Source: Herbaspirillum sp. meg3
Lineage (GTDB): Bacteria > Pseudomonadota > Gammaproteobacteria > Burkholderiales > Burkholderiaceae_D
Assembly: GCF_002257565.1 (NCBI RefSeq)
Contig: NZ_CP022736.1
Span: forward strand, 5,394,001 to 5,458,000
Length of the DNA stretch: 64,000 nt
Direction: 5' to 3'
Below, piece by piece: positions 25,266-34,196 of the stretch. The notes below the pieces were generated by a model that searched no databases, had not been told where the DNA came from, and saw only the letters and a program-made list of their open reading frames with translations. The number at the start of each line of letters is the position of its first letter. Positions within the stretch are counted from its first letter, which is position 1. Both the position numbers and the translations under genes were made by a program.

Positions 25266-27104
25266 TCAGGGCGCCTTCGACTTCAACACTTCCAGCAGCA
25301 TCTTCCCCATGATCTCCGGCCGTCCGTGGAAGATGGTCTGCACCGCATCCACGCCCGTCAGCTCACGCCGCAACTGATTGCGCAGCGCGTGATCGTCGGC
25401 CAGCCTGATCGTCGCCTTCACGTAATCGTCCACCGTTGGCGTCACCAGCCACTGCGGAAATTTCAATCGTCCGAACAAGCCTTCATCAATGTGCTCGTGC
25501 ACTTCGCGCCCGGTCTTGCACACGCCGACCAGGCCTGCACTGACGGTGTCGATGATGCCGTTGGTATTGCCGAAGGGGAAAGGGTTGATGAACATGTCGC
25601 AACCCGCAATCACCTGCATGTACGCGCTGTAATGCTGATGCGGATACACCGTCGCGGCATCGCCGAGGAACTGGCCGATCACGCGCTTGACCTGCGGATA
25701 AACCAGCATGCCCTGCGCCTGCCCGATCAGGAAGTGGAAATGGATTTTGCTCTTCGCTTCGTGCAGGATGCGCTGGCACGCCAGCAAAAAATCCGGATTG
25801 AGTTTCATCGTCGTCGACGCCACGACGATCTGCACCACTTCCGGTGCTTCGCGAATGAGGTTCGGCAGATTGAGTTCGTTCGCCAGTGCCGAAGCACGGT
25901 AAGGCATGCCGTCGCTGGGCAGGCGCAACAGCCGTTCGCTGAAGCAGGCCGGGTCGCCGACGTAGTCGTCTTCCACCACGACATAATCCATCTCCTGCGA
26001 GTGCGACGTGGCCGGGTGACCCAGTGCCATCGCCTGCACCGGCGCAATACGCAGATTGCTGAGGAACATGGTCAGCGCAAACATGCCCACGCTTGGCATG
26101 TACAAGATCTGCACCGCTTTTTGCTCAGCCACGCTACGGATCTGTGCGAGCTGCTGCTGGATCTCGCCGGCGTCAATCTCGATGAACTCGTCAAACACCG
26201 CGCGGCCGGCCTCGTCCACGGTCTTGCCATAGCCCATGCCGACGACGTGAAACAATTCACGCGCCGCTTCCAGCGTGCGCGAGTGGGTGCGATAGATGGA
26301 GTGTGCCGCGCTGAACCATTCAACCACCACCACCAGCACCGGTTTGTCCTTGCCGTTGAGTTGAATCGGCGTATTGAGCGGCGCCAGTCCTGCGGTAGCG
26401 ATGCTGCGTTTGAGCAGCGCGTTGATCGGCTTCTTGATGTCGTGTTTGTCGGCGCGGCGCGCGTAGCTGCAGTGCATGTAGACATCATGCAGGATACCCG
26501 CAGGCAGTTGTCCCAGATCCTCAATCTGTTCCAGCCGCTTCGACAGCCACGGCAGGATCAGCTCGCGCTTCTCGTACGCCACCGGCGTGGCCAGCAGGCG
26601 CGGCGACAACAGCGCCAGACACAGGTTGGCGACCAGCACCTTGTCGTGCGCCCAAAAGGCGTCGAGATCCATCGGGATCTCGGACTCGGGTGAATACAGC
26701 AGACAGAATTTGATCAGGTCGCGGTTGCCGATTTCGACCTCGCGCAAGTTGCCTTTGCCGCGAATGTTCCAGGCGCGCACCACATGATCGGCGTTGCGGA
26801 AAGGACTGGCCGCGAACAGGCCCGACAGCCAGCGATGCATCAGTATCATCTGACCGAAACCGATCTGAGAAAACTGGAATTCGCTATCCGCAAACAGACA
26901 GGAAATCGCCGCCGCAATGCGCGTGACAACGTGGTCGTTCAACTCGTTGGGTAAGACGCTGGTCAGCGGCTGAGCGCTGAAATTTTCACCCGGCAGGCCG
27001 TAGTTGCTATCCAGTCCCGACAGCAAGTCCATCAGCTCGCGCGCAGCAGCTTCATGCTGGCGCGAATAGGCCAGATATTCAAAATTCTCCAGCGAAAACC
27101 CCAT
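25266..27104 (-). CDS. HMW1C-type cytoplasmic N-glycosyltransferase (GT41)
   Basis: The product has 612 residues, the length of Actinobacillus and Haemophilus HMW1C. An all-helical N-terminal half is followed by two GT-B domains with ALGHPATSHSQEMDYVVVED, STTMKLNPDFL, INPFPFGNTNGIID (sugar-nucleotide site) and the C-terminal GRPEIMGKMLLEVLK. The family transfers glucose or galactose to Asn in N-x-S/T sequons of adhesins in the cytoplasm. GAGGGAAGAGAC precedes ATG 27104. No adhesin or two-partner secretion gene is adjacent, so the acceptor must be encoded elsewhere. Confidence 0.85.
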   Translation of the reverse strand: MGFSLENFEYLAYSRQHEAAARELMDLLSGLDSNYGLPGENFSAQPLTSVLPNELNDHVVTRIAAAISCLFADSEFQFSQIGFGQMILMHRWLSGLFAASPFRNADHVVRAWNIRGKGNLREVEIGNRDLIKFCLLYSPESEIPMDLDAFWAHDKVLVANLCLALLSPRLLATPVAYEKRELILPWLSKRLEQIEDLGQLPAGILHDVYMHCSYARRADKHDIKKPINALLKRSIATAGLAPLNTPIQLNGKDKPVLVVVVEWFSAAHSIYRTHSRTLEAARELFHVVGMGYGKTVDEAGRAVFDEFIEIDAGEIQQQLAQIRSVAEQKAVQILYMPSVGMFALTMFLSNLRIAPVQAMALGHPATSHSQEMDYVVVEDDYVGDPACFSERLLRLPSDGMPYRASALANELNLPNLIREAPEVVQIVVASTTMKLNPDFLLACQRILHEAKSKIHFHFLIGQAQGMLVYPQVKRVIGQFLGDAATVYPHQHYSAYMQVIAGCDMFINPFPFGNTNGIIDTVSAGLVGVCKTGREVHEHIDEGLFGRLKFPQWLVTPTVDDYVKATIRLADDHALRNQLRRELTGVDAVQTIFHGRPEIMGKMLLEVLKSKAP

Positions 27105-27155
27105 GTCTCTTCCCTCTTTACTATTCGGAACCCGTTTACGATCCGTAGCGGGTTC

Positions 27156-28355
27156 TCAGTGTTGTTCTTCCGCTTCGAATCCTGCTTCGCGCAAGGCGTT
27201 GAGCACCTGCGCCAGATGATCGCGTCCCCGCGTCTGCAACACCAGTTCGATATCGACGTTCTGTGCAGCGAGCAAGGTAAAGGCGCGCTGGTGATGCACT
27301 TCGTCGACGTTGGCGCCGGCTTCGGCGACGGTGGCGGTGATGCGCGCCAGCACGCCCGGCACGTCGCGTGCGGACACGCGTACGCGCGCCAGACGTCCTG
27401 CACGCACCATGCCGCGTTCGATGATGGCGGCCAGCAGCAACGGATCGATATTGCCGCCCGACAGCACCATGCCCACGCGTTTGCCGCGGAAGCGTTCCGG
27501 ATGACGGATCATCGCCGCCAGACCGGCTGCACCTGCGCCTTCGACCAGGGTCTTTTCGATTTCCAGCAGCATCAAGACGGCTTGCTCGATGTCGCCTTCG
27601 TCGACCAGCAGCAAGTCGTTGACTTCGCGCGCGATGATTTCACGGGTCAGTACACCCGGCGTGCCGACGGCGATACCTTCGGCGATGGTGCTGGTGCCGA
27701 GGGCATGCGTGGTGCCCTGGATCGCATTGACCATGGACGGGAAGCGTTTGGCCTGCACACCCACGATGTCGATATCGGGTTTGCGCGCGCGTGCGGCCAC
27801 CGCCATGCCGGCCAGCAGACCGCCGCCGCCGATGGCGACCACCAGCATGTCGAGGTCGGGTACGGCGTCGAGCATTTCCAGTGCGACCGTGCCCTGGCCG
27901 GCGATGATGGCTTCGTCGTCGTAAGGGTGAACAAAGGTCAGGCCGCGTTCTTGCGCCAGTGCGAAGGCGTGCGCGCGGGCTTCTTCCAGCGTGTCGCCGT
28001 GCAGCACCACTTCGGCGCCGAAGCCGCGTGTACGTTCGATCTTGACGCCCGGCGTGAAGCGCGGCATCACGATCAGCGCGTGCAGGCCGAGACGCTGCGC
28101 ATGATAGGCAACGCCTTGCGCATGGTTGCCCGCCGACATCGCGATGACGCCACGCGTACCGCCGGCGGCGAGGTCGGTCATCTTGTTACAGGCGCCGCGT
28201 TCCTTGAAGGATGAGGTGAATTGCAGGTTCTCGAACTTGAGAAAAACTTGCGCGCCGACGATGTCGGACAGCGTGCGCGATTCCACGCACGGCGTATTGA
28301 GGATCTGGCCTTGCAGCCGCGCTGCTGCGCGCTGGATATCTTCGATGGTGGTCAT
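27156..28355 (-). CDS. threonine dehydratase (threonine ammonia-lyase) with ACT domain
   Basis: The product has 399 residues. The PLP-binding fold shows SSFKERGA with Schiff-base Lys51, the phosphate loop IGGGGLLAGMA and SGGNIDPLLLAAI. Residues 325-399 form a single ACT domain (RVRVSARDVPGVLARITATV). It deaminates threonine, and usually serine, to 2-oxobutyrate. A single ACT-like domain rather than the double one of biosynthetic IlvA suggests the catabolic or short-form type. The gene lies 51 bases upstream of the HMW1C gene in transcription order, but a link is not obvious. Confidence 0.92.
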   Translation of the reverse strand: MTTIEDIQRAAARLQGQILNTPCVESRTLSDIVGAQVFLKFENLQFTSSFKERGACNKMTDLAAGGTRGVIAMSAGNHAQGVAYHAQRLGLHALIVMPRFTPGVKIERTRGFGAEVVLHGDTLEEARAHAFALAQERGLTFVHPYDDEAIIAGQGTVALEMLDAVPDLDMLVVAIGGGGLLAGMAVAARARKPDIDIVGVQAKRFPSMVNAIQGTTHALGTSTIAEGIAVGTPGVLTREIIAREVNDLLLVDEGDIEQAVLMLLEIEKTLVEGAGAAGLAAMIRHPERFRGKRVGMVLSGGNIDPLLLAAIIERGMVRAGRLARVRVSARDVPGVLARITATVAEAGANVDEVHHQRAFTLLAAQNVDIELVLQTRGRDHLAQVLNALREAGFEAEEQH

Positions 28356-28474
28356 ACGGTCCGCTCAAAGTCTGCACAAAAACAGGGAGCAGACATTGTA
28401 GCGAGAGAGACGGCGGCTGCGGAAATGTATTTATACGTGGTTTCCGCAACCGCACCGGTTGCCTGCAATACGGC

Positions 28475-30013
28475 TTAGCGCAGTTTGAAGATGCCGACGA
28501 TCTGCGCCAGGCTGGCTGCCTGATCCTGCATGGCGCGTGCGGCGGCGGCGGCTTCTTCGACCAGCGCGGCGTTTTGCTGGGTGCTTTCGTCCATCAGCAC
28601 GATGGCGCGGTTGACTTCTTCGATGCCGGTGCTCTGTTCGGTGCTGGCGGCGCTGATTTCAGCCACGATGTCGGTCACGCGCTTGACGCTGGCGACCACC
28701 TCACCCATGGTCGCACCGGCGTTTTCGACCAGCTTGCTGCCGCTGTCGACCTTCTGCACCGAGTCGGTAATCAGTTCCTTGATTTCCTTGGCGGCCGATG
28801 CCGAGCGTTGCGCCAGACTGCGTACTTCCGAGGCCACCACTGCAAAGCCGCGGCCCTGTTCGCCGGCGCGGGCAGCTTCCACCGCCGCATTCAGCGCGAG
28901 GATATTAGTCTGGAAGGCGATGCCGTCAATCACGCTGATGATGTCGACGATCTTCTTGGACGAATCGTTGATCGAGCCCATCGTGTCGATCACTTGGCCG
29001 ACCACCGCGCCGCCTTGTGTTGCCACTTCGGACGCGGACGCTGCCAGCTGATTCGCCTGACGAGCATTTTCGGCATTCTGCTTGACGGTGGAAGTCAGCT
29101 GCTCCATGGCGGCGGCGGTTTCTTCCAGCGAACCGGCCTGCTGCTCGGTGCGCGAGGACAAGTCCAGATTGCCGTTGGCGATTTCGGCCGAAGCCGTGGC
29201 GATGGTATCGGTACCGGTACGCACCTGGCCGACGATATTGACCAGATTGTCGTTCATGTCTTTGAGCGCGGCCATCAGCTGGCCGGTTTCATCGCGCGAC
29301 TCGACCCGGATCTGAGTGCCGAGATCGCCCTGCGCCACGCGGCTGGCGACATCCACCGCCTTGACCAGCGGCCGGGTGATCGAGCGCGTGATGAAAATCG
29401 CCAGTGCTATCCCGCCAATCAGCGCGAGGAGGCCGAGGGAGATCATCAGCGTACGTGCAGTGCGGAACACGCCGTCAACCTGGGCCGTCAGCTGGGTGAT
29501 GGCGTCGCTCTGGCGAGTTGACAGCTTTTCAATCGCGGCCAGGTAGCGCTGGCTGTCCGGCATCAGTTTTTCTTCAACGATCTTGCGGGCGGCGTCTTCG
29601 TTGCCGGCGTCTTTTTCCTTGAAAACGGCGGTGTTGTCGGCGATGACGACCTTGCGATGTTCGTTGATCTCGTTGAGGAGCGCCTTGCCTTCAGGATCCT
29701 GGATCTGCTCTTCCATCTGTTTCACGTAGCCGTTGTTTTTGGCGATGGTGGCGATGATCTGATCCTTGTAGAACTTCTGCTGTACCGGATCGGTATTCTT
29801 GGCGGCGGCAACGATACGGCCGACGTTGAGTTCAATCGATTTGTAGAATGCGTTCACCAGGCGTTCTTTCGCCAGGGCATTGTTGACCATGTAATCGGTC
29901 AGACTGCCGACCGACTGCAGGCGCCAGACGCCGATGCCGGTGATGACGCTCATCAATATGAGCAATGCTGCAAATGCGATGCCTAGCCGCGTACCAATCT
30001 TTAGATTTTTCAT
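28475..30013 (-). CDS. methyl-accepting chemotaxis protein
   Basis: The product has 512 residues from ATG 30013, with GAGGGATAAGACA upstream. The first membrane segment is at about 10-30 (LGIAFAALLILMSVITGIGV), a four-helix-bundle ligand domain follows to about residue 188, the second segment is at about 190-212, then HAMP and the long signalling coiled coil. The CheA/CheW-contact tip is readable (GRGFAVVASEVRSLAQRSAS). There is no C-terminal NWETF-type pentapeptide for CheR. The ligand is unknown. It is monocistronic and transcribed away from the LysR gene. Confidence 0.95.
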   Translation of the reverse strand: MKNLKIGTRLGIAFAALLILMSVITGIGVWRLQSVGSLTDYMVNNALAKERLVNAFYKSIELNVGRIVAAAKNTDPVQQKFYKDQIIATIAKNNGYVKQMEEQIQDPEGKALLNEINEHRKVVIADNTAVFKEKDAGNEDAARKIVEEKLMPDSQRYLAAIEKLSTRQSDAITQLTAQVDGVFRTARTLMISLGLLALIGGIALAIFITRSITRPLVKAVDVASRVAQGDLGTQIRVESRDETGQLMAALKDMNDNLVNIVGQVRTGTDTIATASAEIANGNLDLSSRTEQQAGSLEETAAAMEQLTSTVKQNAENARQANQLAASASEVATQGGAVVGQVIDTMGSINDSSKKIVDIISVIDGIAFQTNILALNAAVEAARAGEQGRGFAVVASEVRSLAQRSASAAKEIKELITDSVQKVDSGSKLVENAGATMGEVVASVKRVTDIVAEISAASTEQSTGIEEVNRAIVLMDESTQQNAALVEEAAAAARAMQDQAASLAQIVGIFKLR

Positions 30014-30231
30014 TGTCTTATCCCTCATGTTAGGCGCTGTCCGCCGCGTTGCTTGCCGTCGTATCGTAATTATCAGACGCAGCTTGTGGCTGGCTGTTGA
30101 GAACGGCAGGCAGATCGGGATCGAACCGATGCGCATCCTTATATTAACGGATCAGTGAGCGCCGGACTTGAGGAAAAAGCACGTTCTGTTTCAACGGTCA
30201 GCGTGGCGTCAGCAGAGGGGGGCGCGGATGC

Positions 30232-31173
30232 TCACGCGGGTTTCGACGTTGACGCGGACAATGTGAGTAATGTCTCCCACAATCGGGTTAGCGCCGGACG
30301 TTTGTTTTGCAGAGAACGGAACACGCGAATCTCCAACTCCAGCGACCAGGCTTCGCCGCCGGCGGCCACCAGCCTGCCTTCGTCCAGTTCATCCTCCACC
30401 GAGCGCTGCGGCAGCCAAGCCAGGCCGTGCCCGTTGAGGGCCATGCGTTTGAGCAACTCGGCCATGTCCGACTCATAGCTGGTCAGCAGGCCGGGCACCT
30501 GCGGCGCATTGGCCAGGATCAACTCCATCACGCGGCCGAGGAAAGACGTTGCCGGGTAAGCCAGCAGCCGGGTCGGCCTGGTCTTGCTGCCGGGCAAGCG
30601 AAACTGCGGCGCGCCGCTCTTGTCGGGCGCCGATACCGGGATCACGCGTTCGCTGCCGACGGTCACGTATTCATACTGATCGGGGTTGAGCAAGATGGGC
30701 AGTTGAGGATGATAAAAACATAACAGCAAATCGCATTCGCCCTCGGTCAGCGCCAGCACCGAGTCGTGGATCGTGGTGGCCGTGATGCGGGCACTGAAGC
30801 TGGAATGGGTAGCGGGTTTTTCGTTGGCGGCGTCGTTGAGCTTGTCCAGCCATTCAGGAAAGAAACTCAGCGCCAGCGAATGTCCGGCGGTCACGCGCAG
30901 CATATTGTGCGCGGTGTGTTCGCTGCGCAACTGGTTACGCGCATCGGTGAGCAGTTTGATGGCTTCCGAGGCGGCGTCGTTGAACAGCTTGCCGGCCACC
31001 GTCAGCGTCAGCGGATAGGTGCTGCGATCCACCAGTTCGGCGCCGATCCAGGCTTCCAGCGCGCGGATGCGGCGGCTGAAGGCAGGCTGGGTGACGTTGC
31101 GGTGATCCGCCGAGCGCGAGAAGTTGCGCGTCGCCGCCAGGCTGAGGAAGTCCTCGATCCATTTGATATCCAT
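30232..31173 (-). CDS. LysR-type transcriptional regulator
   Basis: The product has 313 residues from ATG 31173, with AAAGGAAAGCAG upstream. The N-terminal HTH (MDIKWIEDFLSLAATRNFSR, VTQPAFSRRIRALEAWIGAE) is followed by the effector-binding domain. It is nearly superimposable on the LysR protein of 19281-20219 in its first 60 residues. It is divergent from the Asp/Glu racemase gene across a 248-base intergenic region, the standard layout for a LysR regulator and its target. Confidence 0.93.
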   Translation of the reverse strand: MDIKWIEDFLSLAATRNFSRSADHRNVTQPAFSRRIRALEAWIGAELVDRSTYPLTLTVAGKLFNDAASEAIKLLTDARNQLRSEHTAHNMLRVTAGHSLALSFFPEWLDKLNDAANEKPATHSSFSARITATTIHDSVLALTEGECDLLLCFYHPQLPILLNPDQYEYVTVGSERVIPVSAPDKSGAPQFRLPGSKTRPTRLLAYPATSFLGRVMELILANAPQVPGLLTSYESDMAELLKRMALNGHGLAWLPQRSVEDELDEGRLVAAGGEAWSLELEIRVFRSLQNKRPALTRLWETLLTLSASTSKPA

Positions 31174-31421
31174 CTGCTTTCCTTTGCTGCAAGTCTGAGA
31201 TGTGCGGTGTGCACTGGCATGCCAAACAATAACGTACCTATAGCGCATTCATACCGCATCTATAACAGCAAGCGCTGGGCGTGAAAAGTCCCGCCCGGCA
31301 GTCTCTTCCACAAACTATGCAGCAGCGACATAACTACCGTACTACTTTGCATAGCGCCGCCTTCTGTAACGATTATCCTCAGTGCATAGAACAACATCTC
31401 AGGATCTGCGGAAGAGCCATC

Positions 31422-32921
31422 ATGAAAGTCGAACAAATCCAGCGTGCCATGTCAGTCGGCGTCATCGGCGGTCTTGGCGCCATCGGCAGCGCAGACCTCT
31501 ACGCCAAAATGACCAAGGTTGCCGCCAAGGCGGGGCCATTGGAGCGCATCAAGGTTCAGTTCGGCCAGCAGGCTTTCGACGACATCGACATGGCCGGCGC
31601 TGAAAACGCCCAGACCAATGCACGCAAGCTCTACGTCTTCGACATGCTGCGCGAGTTTGAGCAGCGCAAGAGCAACGCCGTCCTGCTGCCCTGCTTCATC
31701 AGCCACACTTTCTTAGACGAGGTGCAGGCCGAGATCAGCATCCCGGTGATTGACATGGTCGCGGCCATTCGCCGTCATCTGGCGCAACGCCTGCCCAAGC
31801 TGCAAAAGATCGGTATCCTGACATCGAGCTATGTGCGCAAGAAAGGTTTGTTCGAGAAGTATTTCGATGAGGACGACGTGCAACTGCTCTACCCCGCCGC
31901 CGCCATCCAGCATGCCTGCCTGATGCGCGCGGTGTACGGCACCACCGGTATCAAGAACGGCTACCTCGACGGCGAATCGATCGACCTGCTGTATCGCGCC
32001 TGCAGGGATTTGCTCGATCAGGGCGCGCAAGTCATCGTGCCAGGCATGACCGAGATTTCGACCGTGGCCGAAGCGCTCAGCGCGCGCGGCATTCCCATCA
32101 TCGACACCAACCAGATCTATGCGGAATCGGCATTGAGCTTCAAGGCCGAACAAGTCGGCCGCTCATTCAAGATCGGCGTGGTCGGCGGCGTCGGCCCGGC
32201 AGCGACGGTCGACTTCATCGAAAAGGTGATCAGGAATACCCCCGCTACGCGCGATCAGGATCACATCAAACTGGTAGTTGAACACAACCCCAAAATCCCC
32301 GACCGTACCGAGAACCTGATCGCCGAAGGCGCCGACCCCACCGTCGCCATCTATGCCGCCTGCAAGCGTCTGGAGAACGACAACGCCGACATGATCGCCA
32401 TCCCTTGCAACACCGCGCATGCTTTCGTTGAACGCATCCAGGCGTACTTGTCGATTCCGATCGTCAACATGCTCAGTGAAACTGTCAACTACATCGAGAA
32501 GCGCCACGGCGACAAAACCTGCATCGGCTTGCTGGCCACGTCCGGCACCATCGCCAGCCGCGTGTATCAACAGACTCTTGAGCAGAACAGCACACGCAGC
32601 AATGGGCACAACAAATTCAGCATGATCGTCCCCGATGCCGACCATCAGGCCATTGTCATGGACGTCATCTACGGCGCGCAAGGCGTCAAGGCCGGCTTCG
32701 TCAACGACGAGGTACGGACAAAGCTCAAGCGCGCGATTGCCTATCTGGTTGCCAGCGGCGCCGACGTCATCGTGCTCGGCTGCACCGAGCTGCCGCTGCT
32801 GATCGCGCAGGACGAGAAGTTCGAAGTTGGTGGCAAGAAGGTGCCGGTACTCGATCCCACTGAAATCCTCGCCCGCAAATGCGTGGCACTCGCAAGTCCC
32901 ATTGCGCGCAAGGCAGCTTGA
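31422..32921 (+). CDS. double-domain Asp/Glu racemase-family protein
   Basis: The product has 499 residues and is a tandem of two racemase domains (about 10-240 and 250-499), each starting with the VGVIGGLGA / IGVVGGVGP motif. Domain 2 has both catalytic cysteines, Cys329 (IPCNTAH) and Cys454 (LGCTELPLL). Domain 1 keeps Cys91 (LPCFISH), but the second position is Met209 (VPGMTEI). It therefore probably has one working and one degenerate half. ATG 31422 follows GCGGAAGAGCC. It would interconvert D- and L-acidic amino acids or act on a related substrate, probably controlled by the divergent LysR protein. Confidence 0.88.
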   Translation: MKVEQIQRAMSVGVIGGLGAIGSADLYAKMTKVAAKAGPLERIKVQFGQQAFDDIDMAGAENAQTNARKLYVFDMLREFEQRKSNAVLLPCFISHTFLDEVQAEISIPVIDMVAAIRRHLAQRLPKLQKIGILTSSYVRKKGLFEKYFDEDDVQLLYPAAAIQHACLMRAVYGTTGIKNGYLDGESIDLLYRACRDLLDQGAQVIVPGMTEISTVAEALSARGIPIIDTNQIYAESALSFKAEQVGRSFKIGVVGGVGPAATVDFIEKVIRNTPATRDQDHIKLVVEHNPKIPDRTENLIAEGADPTVAIYAACKRLENDNADMIAIPCNTAHAFVERIQAYLSIPIVNMLSETVNYIEKRHGDKTCIGLLATSGTIASRVYQQTLEQNSTRSNGHNKFSMIVPDADHQAIVMDVIYGAQGVKAGFVNDEVRTKLKRAIAYLVASGADVIVLGCTELPLLIAQDEKFEVGGKKVPVLDPTEILARKCVALASPIARKAA

Positions 32922-32926
32922 GCAAG

Positions 32927-33196
32927 ATGACGCAGACAGGGGCCGTGCCGGGAGTCTCACGTGTATCGGCGGATATGGCGCAGTTCCGCCGGTTTCTGCA
33001 AACTGAGCTGAACCGCGTATCCCGCAGCGGCCACACCGACCCCGTCATCCTCCGCTACCGCGCGTTGGCGCAGACAAGCGCGCTGGATAAAGCCGAAGCA
33101 CAGGAATACGCCCAACTGTTCAATCGCATGTATTCACGCTGGCGTTGGCGGCAGGCGACGACGCAGGCGCTTGCGCGCAGGAAGATGTCTCAGTGA
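32927..33196 (+). CDS. small hypothetical protein following the racemase gene
   Basis: The product has 89 residues from ATG 32927, five bases after the racemase stop, so translation is probably coupled. It is basic and helical (ADMAQFRRFLQTELNRVSR, EYAQLFNRMYSRWRWRQATT) without a membrane segment or recognised domain. The call rests on position and even amino acid composition rather than on family resemblance. Confidence 0.5.
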   Translation: MTQTGAVPGVSRVSADMAQFRRFLQTELNRVSRSGHTDPVILRYRALAQTSALDKAEAQEYAQLFNRMYSRWRWRQATTQALARRKMSQ

Positions 33197-33224
33197 TGGG
33201 CTGAAAGCCTGAATTGGTTAAGGC

Positions 33225-33815
33225 CTAAGCGGTGACGCTCAAATCCTTTCTCCACGTCTTCGCATGCCGCCCCTCTCCGTAATAGTCATCAATAAAACCA
33301 TGGCTGCTGTCGCACACACGGTCATAAAACGCCCAGCTGCGGCGGTAGCGCGGGCCGCTGTTGATCAGCAGAGTGCGAGCGCCATCTGCTGCGCCCGCGC
33401 GGCAGATCGCTTCCAGCAACATGCGACCGATACCTTGGCCTCGCAGGTAGGCCGTGGCGACGAAGGCGTTGAGCAATTCCACAGAGGCCGCGCCCGGCGC
33501 TGCGGTTATCCCGGCGAAATGCTGCGCCATGCGTTCCTCCGGCACAGCCAGGGCCATGCAGCCGATCGCTGTTCCTTCCGCATTGCATGCCACCAGATAG
33601 CGCCGCGTGCGTCCAAACTCATCTGCCGCGCCTTGCATGTAGCTCCGGATGGCGTTGACTTCGCTTTCCACCACCTGGCCGCTGTGCAGGTCGCGCACAT
33701 GTTCACGCAAGACCGGCGTCAGTGCGGCGATGTCTTCAGCTTCCAGCATGCGCACCGAAAATCCGGAATGTGCAGGTGTGCTGGTTCTGTTGCTGCCGGC
33801 TTTCGGGGCGTTCAT
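33225..33815 (-). CDS. GNAT-family N-acetyltransferase
   Basis: The product has 196 residues. The acetyl-CoA-binding motif A is readable in NAFVATAYLRGQGIGRMLLE, and an ending motif in SGPRYRRSWAFYDRV is of the GNAT type. The acceptor substrate cannot be predicted. ATG 33815 has only a weak upstream site (GAAAG). The gene converges on the small gene after the racemase. Confidence 0.85.
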   Translation of the reverse strand: MNAPKAGSNRTSTPAHSGFSVRMLEAEDIAALTPVLREHVRDLHSGQVVESEVNAIRSYMQGAADEFGRTRRYLVACNAEGTAIGCMALAVPEERMAQHFAGITAAPGAASVELLNAFVATAYLRGQGIGRMLLEAICRAGAADGARTLLINSGPRYRRSWAFYDRVCDSSHGFIDDYYGEGRHAKTWRKDLSVTA

Positions 33816-34196
33816 CGCTGACTTTCGTAAAACGGAGGATGCTTACCTTAGCATCGGTGTCGCGCGGTTGTATTGCCGTCATGCAAAAATGCTCCGCACC
33901 ATTTCAGTGTCGACCAGTTCCTGCTGACTCAGACGATGCACCATGCGCGGGCCTTTTTTCGGTTTTTCCTTTCCGGGATCATGCATGCTGCAAAGCGATA
34001 ATCAGCTCTTTGAGAGGGTTTTCTTGTGCGTCGCAGCGGTCAAAAATCTCAACAGTACCCTCGCTAAATCGTTGTTTTTAAAACAGAAATAGTGTCTCGT
34101 CTTCGTTTTTCCATGTCGTTTCCTTCCAAGATATGGCACGATAAATGCATGTCTACTTTGATGTATACATTGGTGCCTACATTTAAAGGAACAACG
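33816..34196. other. promoter and operator region of the dipeptide-type ABC cluster
   Basis: No gene is seen in these 381 bases. The right end holds the palindrome described at 34149-34182. The rest should carry promoters for the divergent acetyltransferase and the ABC cluster. Confidence 0.4.
34149..34182. promoter_or_regulatory. palindromic operator candidate before the peptide ABC cluster
   Basis: The centre ATGTATACAT (34161-34170) is a perfect ten-base palindrome, flanked symmetrically by ATGT (34149-34152) and ACAT (34179-34182). GTATAC-centred palindromes are typical sites of FadR-type GntR regulators, and the last gene of this cluster encodes one. The site ends 14 bases before the start codon of the first gene. 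Binding is inference. Confidence 0.55.
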
